The notes: generated from the sequence alone by a model not told the origin. 64,000 nt of DNA from Bacteroidota bacterium (GCA_021815405.1 JAKAGV010000010.1:153014-217013); one strand, 5' to 3'; positions 56,181 to 64,000 are shown, counted from the first letter of the stretch. A program made the numbers and translations.

Positions 56181-56697
56181 TTTTAAATTCCTTTAACTCT
56201 TCCTGCAATTTTCTTCTTGCTCTAAGAAGATAAACCTTAACACTGTTCAGCGGAATGTTTATAGTTTCGCTTATTTCCTTATACTTAAATCCCTGAATTT
56301 CATACATTATAAAAATATCTCTTAACAATTCAGGCAGCTTTTCAATAGCTGCATCTATTCGTTCTTTTAGCATTTCGCGTCTGATGCTTACTTCAGGATC
56401 GCTTAAATAGTACGGCGCTTTAAGTTGCACTTCCTCTCCATCATCAACTATAAATTCTCGTTGCAAATTCACTTTCCTTCTCCTCAAATAATCCAGGCAC
56501 AAGTTGTGCGTTGTTTTCATTATCCAGGATTTAGCTGAACCATAATCAAAATTATCAAGATTGTTCCAGATTCTAATTAATACTTCCTGCGTTACATCGT
56601 CGGCATCGAGACGGTTTTTTAGCATAAAGCATGAATAACTATATATCCGGCTTTTATGCTCCTTAACTAGGATCTTATATCTGAGATTTTTCAGCAT
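56158..56697 (-). CDS. ECF-type RNA polymerase sigma factor
   Basis: The 179-residue protein has region 2 (CFMLKNRLDADDVTQEVLIR, about 24-43, then FDYGSAKSWIMKTTHNLCLD) and region 4 with the recognition helix (GFKYKEISETINIPLNSVKV, about 139-158, then YLLRARRKLQEEL). This is the classic two-domain ECF layout. It is the first gene of the operon with the anti-sigma candidate and two DUF4252 genes. A candidate self-type promoter (GTAAC-N17-CGTC) ends 14 bases before its ATG, so the message has almost no leader. Confidence 0.93.
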   Translation of the reverse strand: MLKNLRYKILVKEHKSRIYSYSCFMLKNRLDADDVTQEVLIRIWNNLDNFDYGSAKSWIMKTTHNLCLDYLRRRKVNLQREFIVDDGEEVQLKAPYYLSDPEVSIRREMLKERIDAAIEKLPELLRDIFIMYEIQGFKYKEISETINIPLNSVKVYLLRARRKLQEELKEFKNETIEFN

Positions 56698-56711
56698 CTT
56701 TACTTTAAAGA

Positions 56712-56737
56712 CGAAATGGACATTAAAAATGTTACAA
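56712..56737 (-). promoter_or_regulatory. Candidate ECF promoter of the sigma operon
   Basis: On the minus strand GTAAC (56737-56733) is followed, 17 bases later, by CGTC (56715-56712). The flanking bases (TTGTAACATTTT and CATTTCGTC) are the same as at 57131-57156. AAC at -35 and CGTC at -10 is the usual form of ECF promoters. The start codon is about 14 bases beyond -10. Confidence 0.65.
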
Positions 56738-56749
56738 TAAAATTTTTAT

Positions 56750-57088
56750 TTAATTATCACAGTACCGTCTGGATAGAATCATATTAAATATTACTGGATT
56801 TAAATTCTCTAGAAAGCTATTCTGCGGTACCATAATTACCATAAGAAAGGATTTATAAACAATAATGCCCGGCTTATCCAGGTTGTTTTTTACGACAATA
56901 TTTTTAACTATTCCATCAAAACTATTTGCGAGGTTTACGCCGTTACTATAATTTCCGTTCATGAAGGATGGCATATTATAAGTATTCGTGTTGCCTGGTT
57001 CATCTGAATAGCCGCCTCTCTTTTGCGTAAAGGAAGTCGTCATTCCAAAAATAAATCCTAATGCTAATGACAGCATTACAAATTTCAT
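56750..57088 (-). CDS. Small exported protein upstream of the ECF operon
   Basis: The 112-residue protein has a signal peptide (about 1-22, ending TTSFTQ) followed by a Gly/Asn/Tyr-rich segment and a beta-rich part (GIVVKNIVV-like strands). NMPSFMNGN resembles the start of the DUF4252 domain in the gene at 55632 (NLAPFMNSEN), so it may be a truncated paralogue. It has its own ECF-type promoter and sits 52 bases upstream of the sigma gene. Confidence 0.65.
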   Translation of the reverse strand: MKFVMLSLALGFIFGMTTSFTQKRGGYSDEPGNTNTYNMPSFMNGNYSNGVNLANSFDGIVKNIVVKNNLDKPGIIVYKSFLMVIMVPQNSFLENLNPVIFNMILSRRYCDN

Positions 57089-57130
57089 TATTAGCCTTTT
57101 TTATGTTTAGAATTACCTCTTAAACTCAAT

Positions 57131-57156
57131 GACGAAATGAGTTTTGAAAATGTTAC
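57131..57156 (-). promoter_or_regulatory. Candidate ECF promoter of the small exported protein gene
   Basis: On the minus strand GTAAC (57156-57152) and CGTC (57134-57131) are 17 bases apart, with the same flanks (TTGTAACATTTT, CATTTCGTC) as the promoter in front of the sigma gene. The gene starts at 57088, leaving a leader of about 35 bases. Two identical sites by chance in this distance is unlikely. Confidence 0.65.
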
Positions 57157-57328
57157 AACGCTATTTTTAACTACCGGAGATTATCCATTCCGACGCCGAA
57201 CTTCAATTAGATTTGGTTGAACGGAAATATTAATAATATCAGCGGTATGATAGGAAGTATTTGAATCTGTCATTAATAATTATAAATTTTAACCTAATTC
57301 GAAAAGGATTAATTCAGAAGATTTTACC

Positions 57329-58690
57329 TTGGATATAAAATTTTTACCGCTTGGCGGCGCAGGCGAAATAGGCGCCAATTGCTATTACTTAAATATTTCC
57401 GGTACGGGAATTATTCTCGATTGCGGAATGCATCCGCAGAAAACCGGAACCAAAGCTCTTCCCGCATTTAATCTTATTGCGAGCGAGCAATTAGATCACA
57501 TTCTAATTTCACATGCTCATCAGGACCATCTTGGTGCGCTGCCGTTTCTAATAAAGCTTCATCCTTATCTGCGAATAACTGCCACGCCTCAAACACGGGC
57601 ACTCGCCGAGGTTACATTGCATAATGCGATATCTATCCTTAAGGAACAGATAAATGAAGAGGATCAAATTCAACTTTACAGCCATGAGGAAATTGATTTT
57701 CTAATTCGTTCAATCGACTATAAATCTTATAAAGAAGAATTTGAAATTGATGGTTATTCCAACCGGAATAGTAAAATAAACGTGTCGTTTTACGATGCCG
57801 GACATATCCTTGGCGCAGCCGGAATATTTCTAGAGTGCGGCGGAAAGAAGATATTTTATTCCGGCGATATAAATATGGACAGCCAGCAGCTAACTCCCGG
57901 CGCGGAATTACCCGATACTAAAGTTGACACTTTAATTCTTGAAACTACCTACGGCGATACCGAATCTTCTACAATTTTAAAATGGAGCGATGAAGCTTTA
58001 CGCTTTGCACGGGAAATAAATAAAGTTCTCAATAACGGCGGTTCTATTTTAATTCCGGTTTTCTCTTTAGGAAAGATGCAGGAAATTCTTACTACCATTT
58101 GGGATTTAATGTGCGGTGGAAAATTAACTCAAACTGAAATTTATACCGGCGGTGTCGCTAACAAGATAAGCCGGATTTATGATTACAACCGCTACTCAGT
58201 TAGAAGAAATGATCCTGATTTTGAAATATCCTCCATTCCCCAGAATGATCTTTATGAAGTTACACAGACTGAAAAATTATTTAAGAATCCATGCATCGTT
58301 CTAGCTTCAAGCGGAATGATGATTGAAGGCACCGCTTCTTACAATCTTGCCCGGTATTGGATTAAACAGAAAGATTCCGCCATCTTCACTGTCGGTTATA
58401 TGGAAGATAGTACGCCAGGCTACAAATTTGCAAACGCAAAAAAAGGAGACCGGATTCAGCTTAACGAATTTACGTCTGAAGAAATTAAATGTTCTATCCA
58501 AACGTTTAGATTTCCATCGCATTCCAGGCGAGAAGGTTTATTAAAGATTGTTCATAAGCTCAAGCCTGAAAATGTTATTCTTGTTCATGGCGAGCCGGAC
58601 GGAATTTCTTGGATGGGGGCAGAGATTAAAAAAAGTTATAGGAATACTAAAGTATTTGTTGCAGAACTTGGGAAGGAAATAATAATTTAG
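57329..58690 (+). CDS. MBL-fold/beta-CASP nuclease
   Basis: The 453-residue protein is a metallo-beta-lactamase-fold hydrolase of the beta-CASP group (RNase J/CPSF73-like). It shows motif I in LGGAGEIGANCYYL, the zinc motif HAHQDHLG (62-69), later DAGHILGAAG and YSGDIN, and beta-CASP motifs near 330-420 (SSGMMIEGTA, FRFPSHSRREGLL, VILVHGEP). It probably processes RNA. It starts at TTG (57329); the first ATG in frame is far inside. It is followed by a methyltransferase gene after 18 bases. Confidence 0.93.
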   Translation: MDIKFLPLGGAGEIGANCYYLNISGTGIILDCGMHPQKTGTKALPAFNLIASEQLDHILISHAHQDHLGALPFLIKLHPYLRITATPQTRALAEVTLHNAISILKEQINEEDQIQLYSHEEIDFLIRSIDYKSYKEEFEIDGYSNRNSKINVSFYDAGHILGAAGIFLECGGKKIFYSGDINMDSQQLTPGAELPDTKVDTLILETTYGDTESSTILKWSDEALRFAREINKVLNNGGSILIPVFSLGKMQEILTTIWDLMCGGKLTQTEIYTGGVANKISRIYDYNRYSVRRNDPDFEISSIPQNDLYEVTQTEKLFKNPCIVLASSGMMIEGTASYNLARYWIKQKDSAIFTVGYMEDSTPGYKFANAKKGDRIQLNEFTSEEIKCSIQTFRFPSHSRREGLLKIVHKLKPENVILVHGEPDGISWMGAEIKKSYRNTKVFVAELGKEIII

Positions 58691-58708
58691 GAATATGGAG
58701 CGGACATT

Positions 58709-59476
58709 ATGCAAAACACATGGAACTCTGAATTATATGAAAAGAAACATTCATACGTCTTTAAATACGGAGAAGATTTGTTGGGATTATTGAGACCTGA
58801 AAAGGGAGAAAAAATCCTTGACCTCGGAAGCGGAACCGGTCATTTAACAAAATTAATTGCAGACTCCGGTGCACAGGTAATCGGAATCGACAGTTCTCAG
58901 GAAATGATTGATCAGTCAAGTAAAAATTATCCTTCGCTAAATTTTAAGAGAATGGACGCCGCAAATTTTTCCTTCGCAGAAAAATTCGACGCGGTATTTT
59001 CGAACGCTGTTTTGCACTGGATATCCGAAAAAGAAAAAGTAGTTAAATGCATTTCTGATGCTTTAAAAGACGGCGGAAGATTTGTAGCTGAATTCGGCGG
59101 CAAGGATAACATAAAAAACATTGTAGAGTCGTTGAATAAAACTTTACTCTCGAACGGATATCAGGAAAATGCGGACAGAATAAACTGGTACTTCCCTTCC
59201 ATCGGAGAATATTCATCATTACTTGAGAAGTATGGTTTTGAAGTAGAATACGCCGCACATTTCAAACGGAATACTTTTCTTGATGAAGGCGTTGATATTA
59301 TTGACTGGCTGGAAATGTTCGGCAAAGGAATTCTTGCCGGACTCAATTCGAAGGAAAAACAGAATATCCTATCTTCAATAAAAGAAAATCTGTCTTCAAG
59401 AAATATAAAGAACGGAAGATGGTTTATTGATTATAAAAGATTAAGAATCTTAGCTATTAAAAATTCTAATCTTTAA
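58709..59476 (+). CDS. Class I SAM-dependent methyltransferase
   Basis: The 255-residue protein has motif I LDLGSGTGHLTK (about 38-49), the acidic SAM-ribose contact IGIDSSQEM, and DAVFSNAVLHWI (about 94-105), the trans-aconitate methyltransferase/UbiE-like pattern. The C-terminal part has the WFIDYKRLRILAIK-like end. Substrate unknown. It is 18 bases downstream of the MBL nuclease gene and likely co-transcribed. Confidence 0.92.
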   Translation: MQNTWNSELYEKKHSYVFKYGEDLLGLLRPEKGEKILDLGSGTGHLTKLIADSGAQVIGIDSSQEMIDQSSKNYPSLNFKRMDAANFSFAEKFDAVFSNAVLHWISEKEKVVKCISDALKDGGRFVAEFGGKDNIKNIVESLNKTLLSNGYQENADRINWYFPSIGEYSSLLEKYGFEVEYAAHFKRNTFLDEGVDIIDWLEMFGKGILAGLNSKEKQNILSSIKENLSSRNIKNGRWFIDYKRLRILAIKNSNL

Positions 59477-59583
59477 AACCTTGAAAAATTATAAATAACT
59501 TTAATTTCTCTTAAACGATTTGATGAATTATGAAATTGATTGTAACTATTTCGCAAATTAATTGGAATTAGTTATTAACTTGG

Positions 59584-60150
59584 CTAATCAATTTTTATCA
59601 GGAATCGCTTTGTCCAAGAGGCTAAAGTCTCAAGTAAAAGTTTAATACGCTCCTTCACCAAATCATCTTTCAGGTTTCCATTCTGATCGAATTTTTCCAC
59701 AGCATTTGGAACAAAAAGCTCCGGCTTATTAAAGGTAAACATATTAGTAAAAACCGCAAGCTGCCTAAAATGATATTGAGCTCTTGCCGTACCAAGTCCT
59801 CCGCCTGCACCCATCATTGCAAATGGTTTCCCGTTAAGCGGAGAATCTTTAACCGGTCGTGATGCCCAATCCATCGCATTCTTCAGTACTCCGGCAATGG
59901 AATAATTATATTCCGGCACTGCAATTAGCAGCGAATCAGCTTCAGCAATTTTTTTCTTGAACTCAACAACTGCAGCCGGAGGATTCGATTCAAGATCACC
60001 ATTGTACAAAGGAATATTAACTAAGCTGTAAATTTCCATTTCCATATTTGCAGGCATTACCTCCTGTGCAGCACGAAGAAGTCCGGCATTGCAGGAAGTT
60101 TTTCGTAAGCTTCCTGCAAATCCAAGCAAATGAATTGTTTGATTAGCCAT
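59584..60150 (-). CDS. NADPH-dependent FMN reductase
   Basis: The 188-residue protein is a flavodoxin-fold reductase. It has the FMN phosphate loop in GFAGSLRKTSCNAGLL (about 11-26), PLYNGDLE, then VPEYNYSIAGVLKNAMDWAS (about 98-117), the YieF/azoreductase-type signature. It reduces quinones or flavins with NAD(P)H. It stands alone; its ATG is preceded by AAAAG but no strong Shine-Dalgarno. Confidence 0.93.
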   Translation of the reverse strand: MANQTIHLLGFAGSLRKTSCNAGLLRAAQEVMPANMEMEIYSLVNIPLYNGDLESNPPAAVVEFKKKIAEADSLLIAVPEYNYSIAGVLKNAMDWASRPVKDSPLNGKPFAMMGAGGGLGTARAQYHFRQLAVFTNMFTFNKPELFVPNAVEKFDQNGNLKDDLVKERIKLLLETLASWTKRFLIKID

Positions 60151-60273
60151 CTTTTCACTTTTAACTTAATTTTTTCTAATAATCAATCTAATATTTGGAG
60201 CATTAAAATATTGGAGTATACACTTTGTTGCGCTATTCCATTATCCATTATTTCAAAACCAGGGTTAACATTT

Positions 60274-60777
60274 CTAATCATCATTATCTAACTCTGATAA
60301 AAGATCAAGCACATCCAAATGGGTTGTGGTCATCTGGAGATGTCCGTCATCGTCAATAGGCCATTGGTCTAAAGGTCTGTCGCAGTAAAGCTCAACGCCG
60401 TTGCCGTCAGGGTCTGTAAGATAAATAGATTCCGACACACCATGGTCGGATGCGCCTTCAATAGGATAATTTATTTCATACAATCTCTTAACTACGCGAG
60501 CCAGTTCTTTTCTATCCGGGAAAAGAATTGCGAAGTGGTACATTCCTGTATGCCCTGGCGGCGGCGGTGTAGCGCCTTTGCCGTGCCAGGTATTTAATCC
60601 AATATGATGGTGATAGCCTCCGGCAGATAAGAATACAGCTGAGTTGCCGAACGTGGTTGTAATTTCAAATCCGAGCAAATCGCGATAAAACTTAAGCGAT
60701 TTGTCGATGTCTGATACTGTCAGATGAATGTGTCCGATCTTTACGCCGGGATGTATAACATTTTTTATTGTTGCCAT
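60274..60777 (-). CDS. VOC-family dioxygenase/glyoxalase-type protein
   Basis: The 167-residue protein has two beta-alpha-beta-beta-beta units. Metal ligands are readable as the His of IGHIHLTV (near 17), the His of HTGMYHFAIL (near 79) and the Glu of GNGVELYCDRP (near 135). It resembles the N-terminal half of CatE-type catechol-2,3-dioxygenases (YHHHIGLNTWHGKGATPPPP). One-domain members may be ring-cleaving or glyoxalase-like; substrate is unknown. Confidence 0.9.
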   Translation of the reverse strand: MATIKNVIHPGVKIGHIHLTVSDIDKSLKFYRDLLGFEITTTFGNSAVFLSAGGYHHHIGLNTWHGKGATPPPPGHTGMYHFAILFPDRKELARVVKRLYEINYPIEGASDHGVSESIYLTDPDGNGVELYCDRPLDQWPIDDDGHLQMTTTHLDVLDLLSELDNDD

Positions 60778-60846
60778 TATCTTTATTATTTTTTTTGTGT
60801 CGTGAAATTACAATAAAATAATTACCGTTGAAATATTCTTAGTCAT

Positions 60847-62034
60847 TTAATTTTTTTCTTTAACCAAATTAGCAAGCAAGCCATCCGATTTGATTAAATC
60901 TTTAATTTCAGAATATGGAATAAACACGCTTGGCGCACCTAAAACATACGGTCCAATTTCATATTGCCCGAAACGGAACCGCAACCCTGTTTTAGTAATA
61001 CTAAAATTATTGTTCAGATGAAATTCATTTTTCTTTATAAAATATCCTGCCTGCTCAAAGCTTTCACCTTGCTTGATGTTGTAAGTTTCTCGGAATCTTT
61101 TTTCACCAATTTTATCTAGTTCTGCTTTGTAACCAGGGATCAGCAAATCATCAAGCGATATTTCTTTCCCGTTTACAATATTATAATTTGAGTAGATAAA
61201 AAATGTAAGGGGATGAGCGCCTCCTTCAAAGCGAAATTCAATATCTTCTACCGTAAGAATATTATCCGAGTTGAAAATGACATCGGTAAAAAATGAATTT
61301 TCCCACATCGGTTTATAATCTTTCGGCAGAGATGTATCGCTTACAAATTCTTTATAGTGACTGATAAAGTCATTCATCATTTCATCATAGCTTTTCCAAT
61401 TTATATCACGATCACCGAAATTATAATCTCTAAGAAATGTTTTTTCGAAACTTGAGTTAATAATTTTTTCCGTTGCTTTATCATGAAGATTAGTCACGAT
61501 AGGATACATAAATTCTATGTCTGCTCTTTCATCGCCGTTGATAAAATGTTTTGAAAATCTTTTTATATCAAGAGCGGCGCTGCCGGCAGGATATTTTTCT
61601 TCAAGTGAAAAATCCAATTTAGCTTTTAAACCAGGTTTATCCCAGTAGCCTTTTATTTCATGTTCGTTGACAAACTTACCTTTGAACTCGCCCGAAACAA
61701 TCGGCATGTATGCAGTATCGTATTTACCGGTCTCTTCGCCAAGATAAATGCTTCCATCGTTATAAATCCTGCTGTTAAAAGTAAAGAATATCGGGATGCC
61801 TTTCTTTTCATAATAATAGTTTCCATCTACCATCGTATCGCGGCGGGTAAGATTCATAACAATCCGATATTTTCCGCCGATCGTTCCTTCAAATCTTTTA
61901 TAAAAATATTTCGGAAGATTAACCGCCGATACGTTTTTATAGCTTCTTTTTGAAGAGTCATTTTTAATCTCGGCATAATTTGAAGCTGCTAAGAATAAAA
62001 TAACCGGCAGTAAACAAAGGATTACTTTTTTCAT
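60847..62034 (-). CDS. Exported DUF3298/RsiV-like protein
   Basis: The protein of about 395 residues begins at an ATG with a signal peptide (MKKVILCLLPVILFLAASNY). Its C-terminal half (about 180-390) matches DUF4163/DUF3298 (EDIEFRFEGGAHPLTFFIYS, then EISLDDLLIPGYKAELDKIG), as in RsiV-type anti-sigma domains, which bind lysozyme. An in-frame ATG at 62070 would add 12 residues (MTLTQKKNSNNK) that touch the edge of the MITE-like element at 62073. I prefer 62034 because it gives a normal signal peptide; both are possible. No sigma gene is adjacent. Confidence 0.85.
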   Translation of the reverse strand: MKKVILCLLPVILFLAASNYAEIKNDSSKRSYKNVSAVNLPKYFYKRFEGTIGGKYRIVMNLTRRDTMVDGNYYYEKKGIPIFFTFNSRIYNDGSIYLGEETGKYDTAYMPIVSGEFKGKFVNEHEIKGYWDKPGLKAKLDFSLEEKYPAGSAALDIKRFSKHFINGDERADIEFMYPIVTNLHDKATEKIINSSFEKTFLRDYNFGDRDINWKSYDEMMNDFISHYKEFVSDTSLPKDYKPMWENSFFTDVIFNSDNILTVEDIEFRFEGGAHPLTFFIYSNYNIVNGKEISLDDLLIPGYKAELDKIGEKRFRETYNIKQGESFEQAGYFIKKNEFHLNNNFSITKTGLRFRFGQYEIGPYVLGAPSVFIPYSEIKDLIKSDGLLANLVKEKN

Positions 62035-62072
62035 TTTGTTATTTGAATTTTTCTTTTGAGTTAAGGTCATTT

Positions 62073-62188
62073 ATGAGTTCGCTCTAAAAAAACGAAATGT
62101 CATTCCCGCGAAAGTGGGAATCTATTCGATAATCAAAACTTTTTGGGTTCCCGTTTTCACGGGAATGACCTTTTTAGAGCGGACTCAT
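62073..62188. mobile_element. MITE-like element C2 (GTCATTCCC type)
   Basis: The 116-bp sister of the element at 40726 has ends ATGAGTTCGCTCTAAAAA and TTTTTAGAGCGGACTCAT, and inner pair GTCATTCCCGCGAAAGTGGG and TTCCCGTTTTCACGGGAATG. Its right end carries the TGA stop of the DUF1003 gene. Its left end touches the alternative start of the DUF3298 gene. It must therefore have separated the two minus-strand genes and may have changed their read-through or promoter. Confidence 0.8.
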
Positions 62189-62904
62189 TTATTATTTTGA
62201 ATCTTGCTTGAAATTTCTTCCATGAGTTCAATCTGAATTTGCTGGATTTCCATCATCCTCTGCCCATGCTGCAAAAGAAGATGATCAACTTTATCATTCA
62301 GCAGCCTGATTTCCAACTCTGCTTTTAGGTTAACCTGGTAATCATGTAGTGCACGCTGCCTGTCTTTATCTTCTTGCCGGTTCTGACTCATCATTATTAT
62401 CGGCGCCTGAATAGCTGCCAGGCAAGATAAAATTAAATTCAAGAGAATAAAAGGATATGGATCAAATGGATGAACCGTCATTACATAAATATTAATCGAC
62501 ATCCATATAAATAAAAATACGCCAAAGATCGAAATAAACGACCAGCTTCCGCCGAACTTTGCAATATTATCTGCAAGCCTTTGACCTGAGGAAAGATTCC
62601 GGTCGATCTCTTCACTTATATTTTTTGAAATAATATCCTTATCTGAAATGCTGTCCAGAACTTCCTTCTCAACCGATGAAATGTTTCCGCTTTCATCCTG
62701 CAGAATTTTTGAAATATAATTGTTCCTAAACTTGTTTAAGTCATCAAGACAAATATATCCCTGCGAATCCCAGTTGTTGCCGCTGCTTTTAATCAAATCC
62801 ACTATTGACTGTCTTATAGAAACAGCTGGCATCAGCTCAGAAATAAATTTTTCTTTCTTGCAAATCTGACAGTCTTCTTTGAGTTTAGTTGAACGCTGCA
62901 TCAT
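62185..62904 (-). CDS. DUF1003 membrane protein
   Basis: The 239-residue protein has a cytoplasmic N-terminal part with a CxxC pair (CQICKKEKF, near 16-24) and the DUF1003 core (about 125-210): SFISIFGVFLFIWMSINIYV, then PFILLNLILSCLAAIQAPIIMMSQNRQ (only the first part is diagnostic) with two membrane helices, followed by a coiled-coil tail. Its last codon and stop lie in the terminal repeat of the MITE-like element, so the original C terminus may have been changed. It is co-directional with the AlkD-like gene (24 bases upstream). Confidence 0.9.
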   Translation of the reverse strand: MMQRSTKLKEDCQICKKEKFISELMPAVSIRQSIVDLIKSSGNNWDSQGYICLDDLNKFRNNYISKILQDESGNISSVEKEVLDSISDKDIISKNISEEIDRNLSSGQRLADNIAKFGGSWSFISIFGVFLFIWMSINIYVMTVHPFDPYPFILLNLILSCLAAIQAPIIMMSQNRQEDKDRQRALHDYQVNLKAELEIRLLNDKVDHLLLQHGQRMMEIQQIQIELMEEISSKIQNNK

Positions 62905-62928
62905 TAACCTTCTTTTATTTATTATTTT

Positions 62929-63636
62929 TCATTTTATTTTCCCGATCATATATGCCTTTCTCTTCTTTTCTGGGAATTTCTCAATTGCATATCGAAGCAT
63001 TGTCCTCGGCATAGATTTATAATTCTTCTTCAAAAATGATTCTTCAATTTCAATATTGCGTTTACCTATTTCCCTTAACATCCATCCAACTGCCTTGTGA
63101 ATAAGATCGTGTTCATCATGCAAAAGCTTTCCGGCAATTAGAAGAGCAGTTTTAAATTGATTTGCCTTAATGAACTGAAACGCAGCCATCATTGCAATTC
63201 TTCTTTCCCAAAGAATTTTTGATGATGCAAGCTTTTCAAGAATTTTCTTATCCTTATCAATTAAATATCCGCCAACAATTTTCGATGCGGAAAGATCAAC
63301 CAGATCCCAGTTGTTTATGTTATGCGTGTTCTTCAAATAAAGATTATAAATAATCTTCTTTTCTTCCCTGGAACATTTTGTAAACCGAATAACCAAAATC
63401 ATTAGAGCAGCCAAACGCTCTTCATGAATCTTAGAGCAAAGCAATTCCTGAATATCCTCAATTGAAAGATCAAGATGCTTCTTTGCAATACTGCGAAGAA
63501 CCGGAACTTTGATGCCGATAAATTTATCCCCTTCGCCGTATTCGCCGGGACCTGTCTTAAAAAACCACTGCAATATTTTTGCTTGTTCCATGCTGGAACT
63601 TTTCCGCAGTGAATCTCTTAGTTCTGCTAAGCTCAT
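62929..63636 (-). CDS. DNA alkylation repair protein, AlkD-like
   Basis: The 235-residue protein is a HEAT-repeat-like all-helical protein of the AlkC/AlkD family: MILVIRFTKCSREEKKIIYN, NINNWDLVDLSASKIVGGYL (about 108-127), then HDEHDLIHKAVGWMLREIGK (about 172-191). The W-D-L-V-D and the K-A-V-G-W-M-L-R-E motifs hold the residues that bind DNA and excise alkylated bases. It is divergent from the small exported peptide gene at 63745. Confidence 0.93.
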   Translation of the reverse strand: MSLAELRDSLRKSSSMEQAKILQWFFKTGPGEYGEGDKFIGIKVPVLRSIAKKHLDLSIEDIQELLCSKIHEERLAALMILVIRFTKCSREEKKIIYNLYLKNTHNINNWDLVDLSASKIVGGYLIDKDKKILEKLASSKILWERRIAMMAAFQFIKANQFKTALLIAGKLLHDEHDLIHKAVGWMLREIGKRNIEIEESFLKKNYKSMPRTMLRYAIEKFPEKKRKAYMIGKIK

Positions 63637-63744
63637 TTAGTACTCTTAATTCTACCCTTCAAAAATATTTAGAACATATTAAAAATCACACACCGGATGC
63701 CTGGTTACGATTATGTTTAATCTAAAATAATTTAAGGAGTTGCT

Positions 63745-63879
63745 ATGAAAAGACTATTTGTATCTTTTATCGCAGTCGTAATTATACTCTTCCTTGCCGG
63801 GAATTCTAACCTTTTGGCAAAAGGAAAGAAAGTTAAAAATGTTTATCGGGCTGAGCTTGCTTCCAAAATGCTCTCCTGA
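63745..63879 (+). CDS. Small exported peptide
   Basis: A 44-residue ORF has an excellent AAGGAG site 6 bases before the ATG. It starts with a signal-peptide-like sequence (LFVSFIAVVIILFLAGNSNL, then LAKG), and the rest is basic (KGKKVKNVYRAELASKMLS). It may be a small exported peptide, or the 5' end of a gene broken by a frameshift or stop at 63877. The next gene is convergent and only 10 bases away, so there is no room for a longer product in this direction. Confidence 0.55.
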   Translation: MKRLFVSFIAVVIILFLAGNSNLLAKGKKVKNVYRAELASKMLS

Positions 63880-63889
63880 CTTCTGCCAA

Positions 63890-64000
63890 TTAGTATGACA
63901 AAGCAATATCGATTTTATGAACAACATCCTGGGAGTTTTGATTTAACTCGGAACGTATAGAGAAGGTATTCTTTGTTGTTTTATCATATAACTTAGCATC
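63890..64000 (-). CDS. C-terminal end of a probable outer-membrane barrel protein
   Basis: The minus-strand frame is open from the right edge to a TAA at 63890-63892 and gives 36 residues. They alternate polar and hydrophobic residues (KNTFSIRSELNQ, then VVHKIDIALSY) and end in Tyr, as expected for the last strands of an outer-membrane beta-barrel recognised by BamA. The rest of the gene lies beyond the window. The call is based on this short tail only. Confidence 0.5.
   Translation of the reverse strand, partial: DAKLYDKTTKNTFSIRSELNQNSQDVVHKIDIALSY

Overview
The window is AT-rich, densely coded and chromosomal. Its gene content points to the Bacteroidota/Chlorobiota/Ignavibacteriota side of the tree, most likely an Ignavibacteria-type heterotroph. 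This rests on the long IspG with its internal insertion, a fused transaldolase-phosphoglucose isomerase, the remnant of a type IX secretion C-terminal sorting domain, DUF4252 proteins in an ECF sigma operon, and a PduS/PduT pair. The placement comes from family knowledge; no search was run. No tRNA, rRNA operon, CRISPR array, prophage or transposase gene was seen.

Region by region. 1-9,000 is housekeeping, mostly on the minus strand: the end of a fumarylacetoacetate-hydrolase-family gene, a recJ-yebC-ruvC-ruvA recombination operon, the RNase P RNA gene, a Nif3-like gene with a zinc-ribbon coiled-coil gene, and ispG. 9,200-12,520 holds dnaG and an unrecognised two-gene unit that may be a diverged sigma/anti-sigma-like pair. 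12,758-17,036 is a tight five-gene plus-strand operon: ferredoxin, geranylgeranyl-reductase-family flavoprotein, ferrochelatase, PduS-like Fe-S flavoprotein and PduT-like BMC shell protein, with no other microcompartment gene nearby. 17,068-19,412 has DUF2156, DinB and GNAT genes. 19,500-27,563 (minus) is a sugar-phosphate block: zwf, tal-pgi, tkt and an L-2-hydroxyglutarate oxidase-like gene. 27,693-38,869 carries YceI, an MCP with an odd architecture, an M16 protease, TrpB2, a cupredoxin lipoprotein and a Rieske-containing reductase.

38,870-43,052 is the accessory part. It has a 15-unit, 21-nt heptad-coding repeat array, an unrecognised coiled-coil gene, nested MITE-like elements, a decayed type IX secretion substrate end and a LuxR-type regulator with a degenerate receiver. 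43,300-50,444 has a UPF0182 membrane protein and an operon of HAD hydrolase, gnd and a second zwf. 50,919-57,088 holds an M50/CBS protease, a CBS protein, a PEBP protein and an ECF sigma operon with DUF4252 proteins; two matching ECF-type promoters suggest autoregulation. 57,329-64,000 has an MBL/beta-CASP nuclease, a methyltransferase, a flavin reductase, a VOC protein, DUF3298, DUF1003 and AlkD-like genes, a 44-residue exported peptide, and the last codons of a probable outer-membrane barrel gene.

The observations most worth following are the MCP whose sugar-binding-protein fold appears circularly permuted and cytoplasmic (28,909-31,443), the orphan PduS-PduT redox operon (12,758-17,036), the 21-nt heptad array (38,992-39,306), and the dispersed inverted-repeat elements, one of which supplies the stop codon of a DUF1003 gene.
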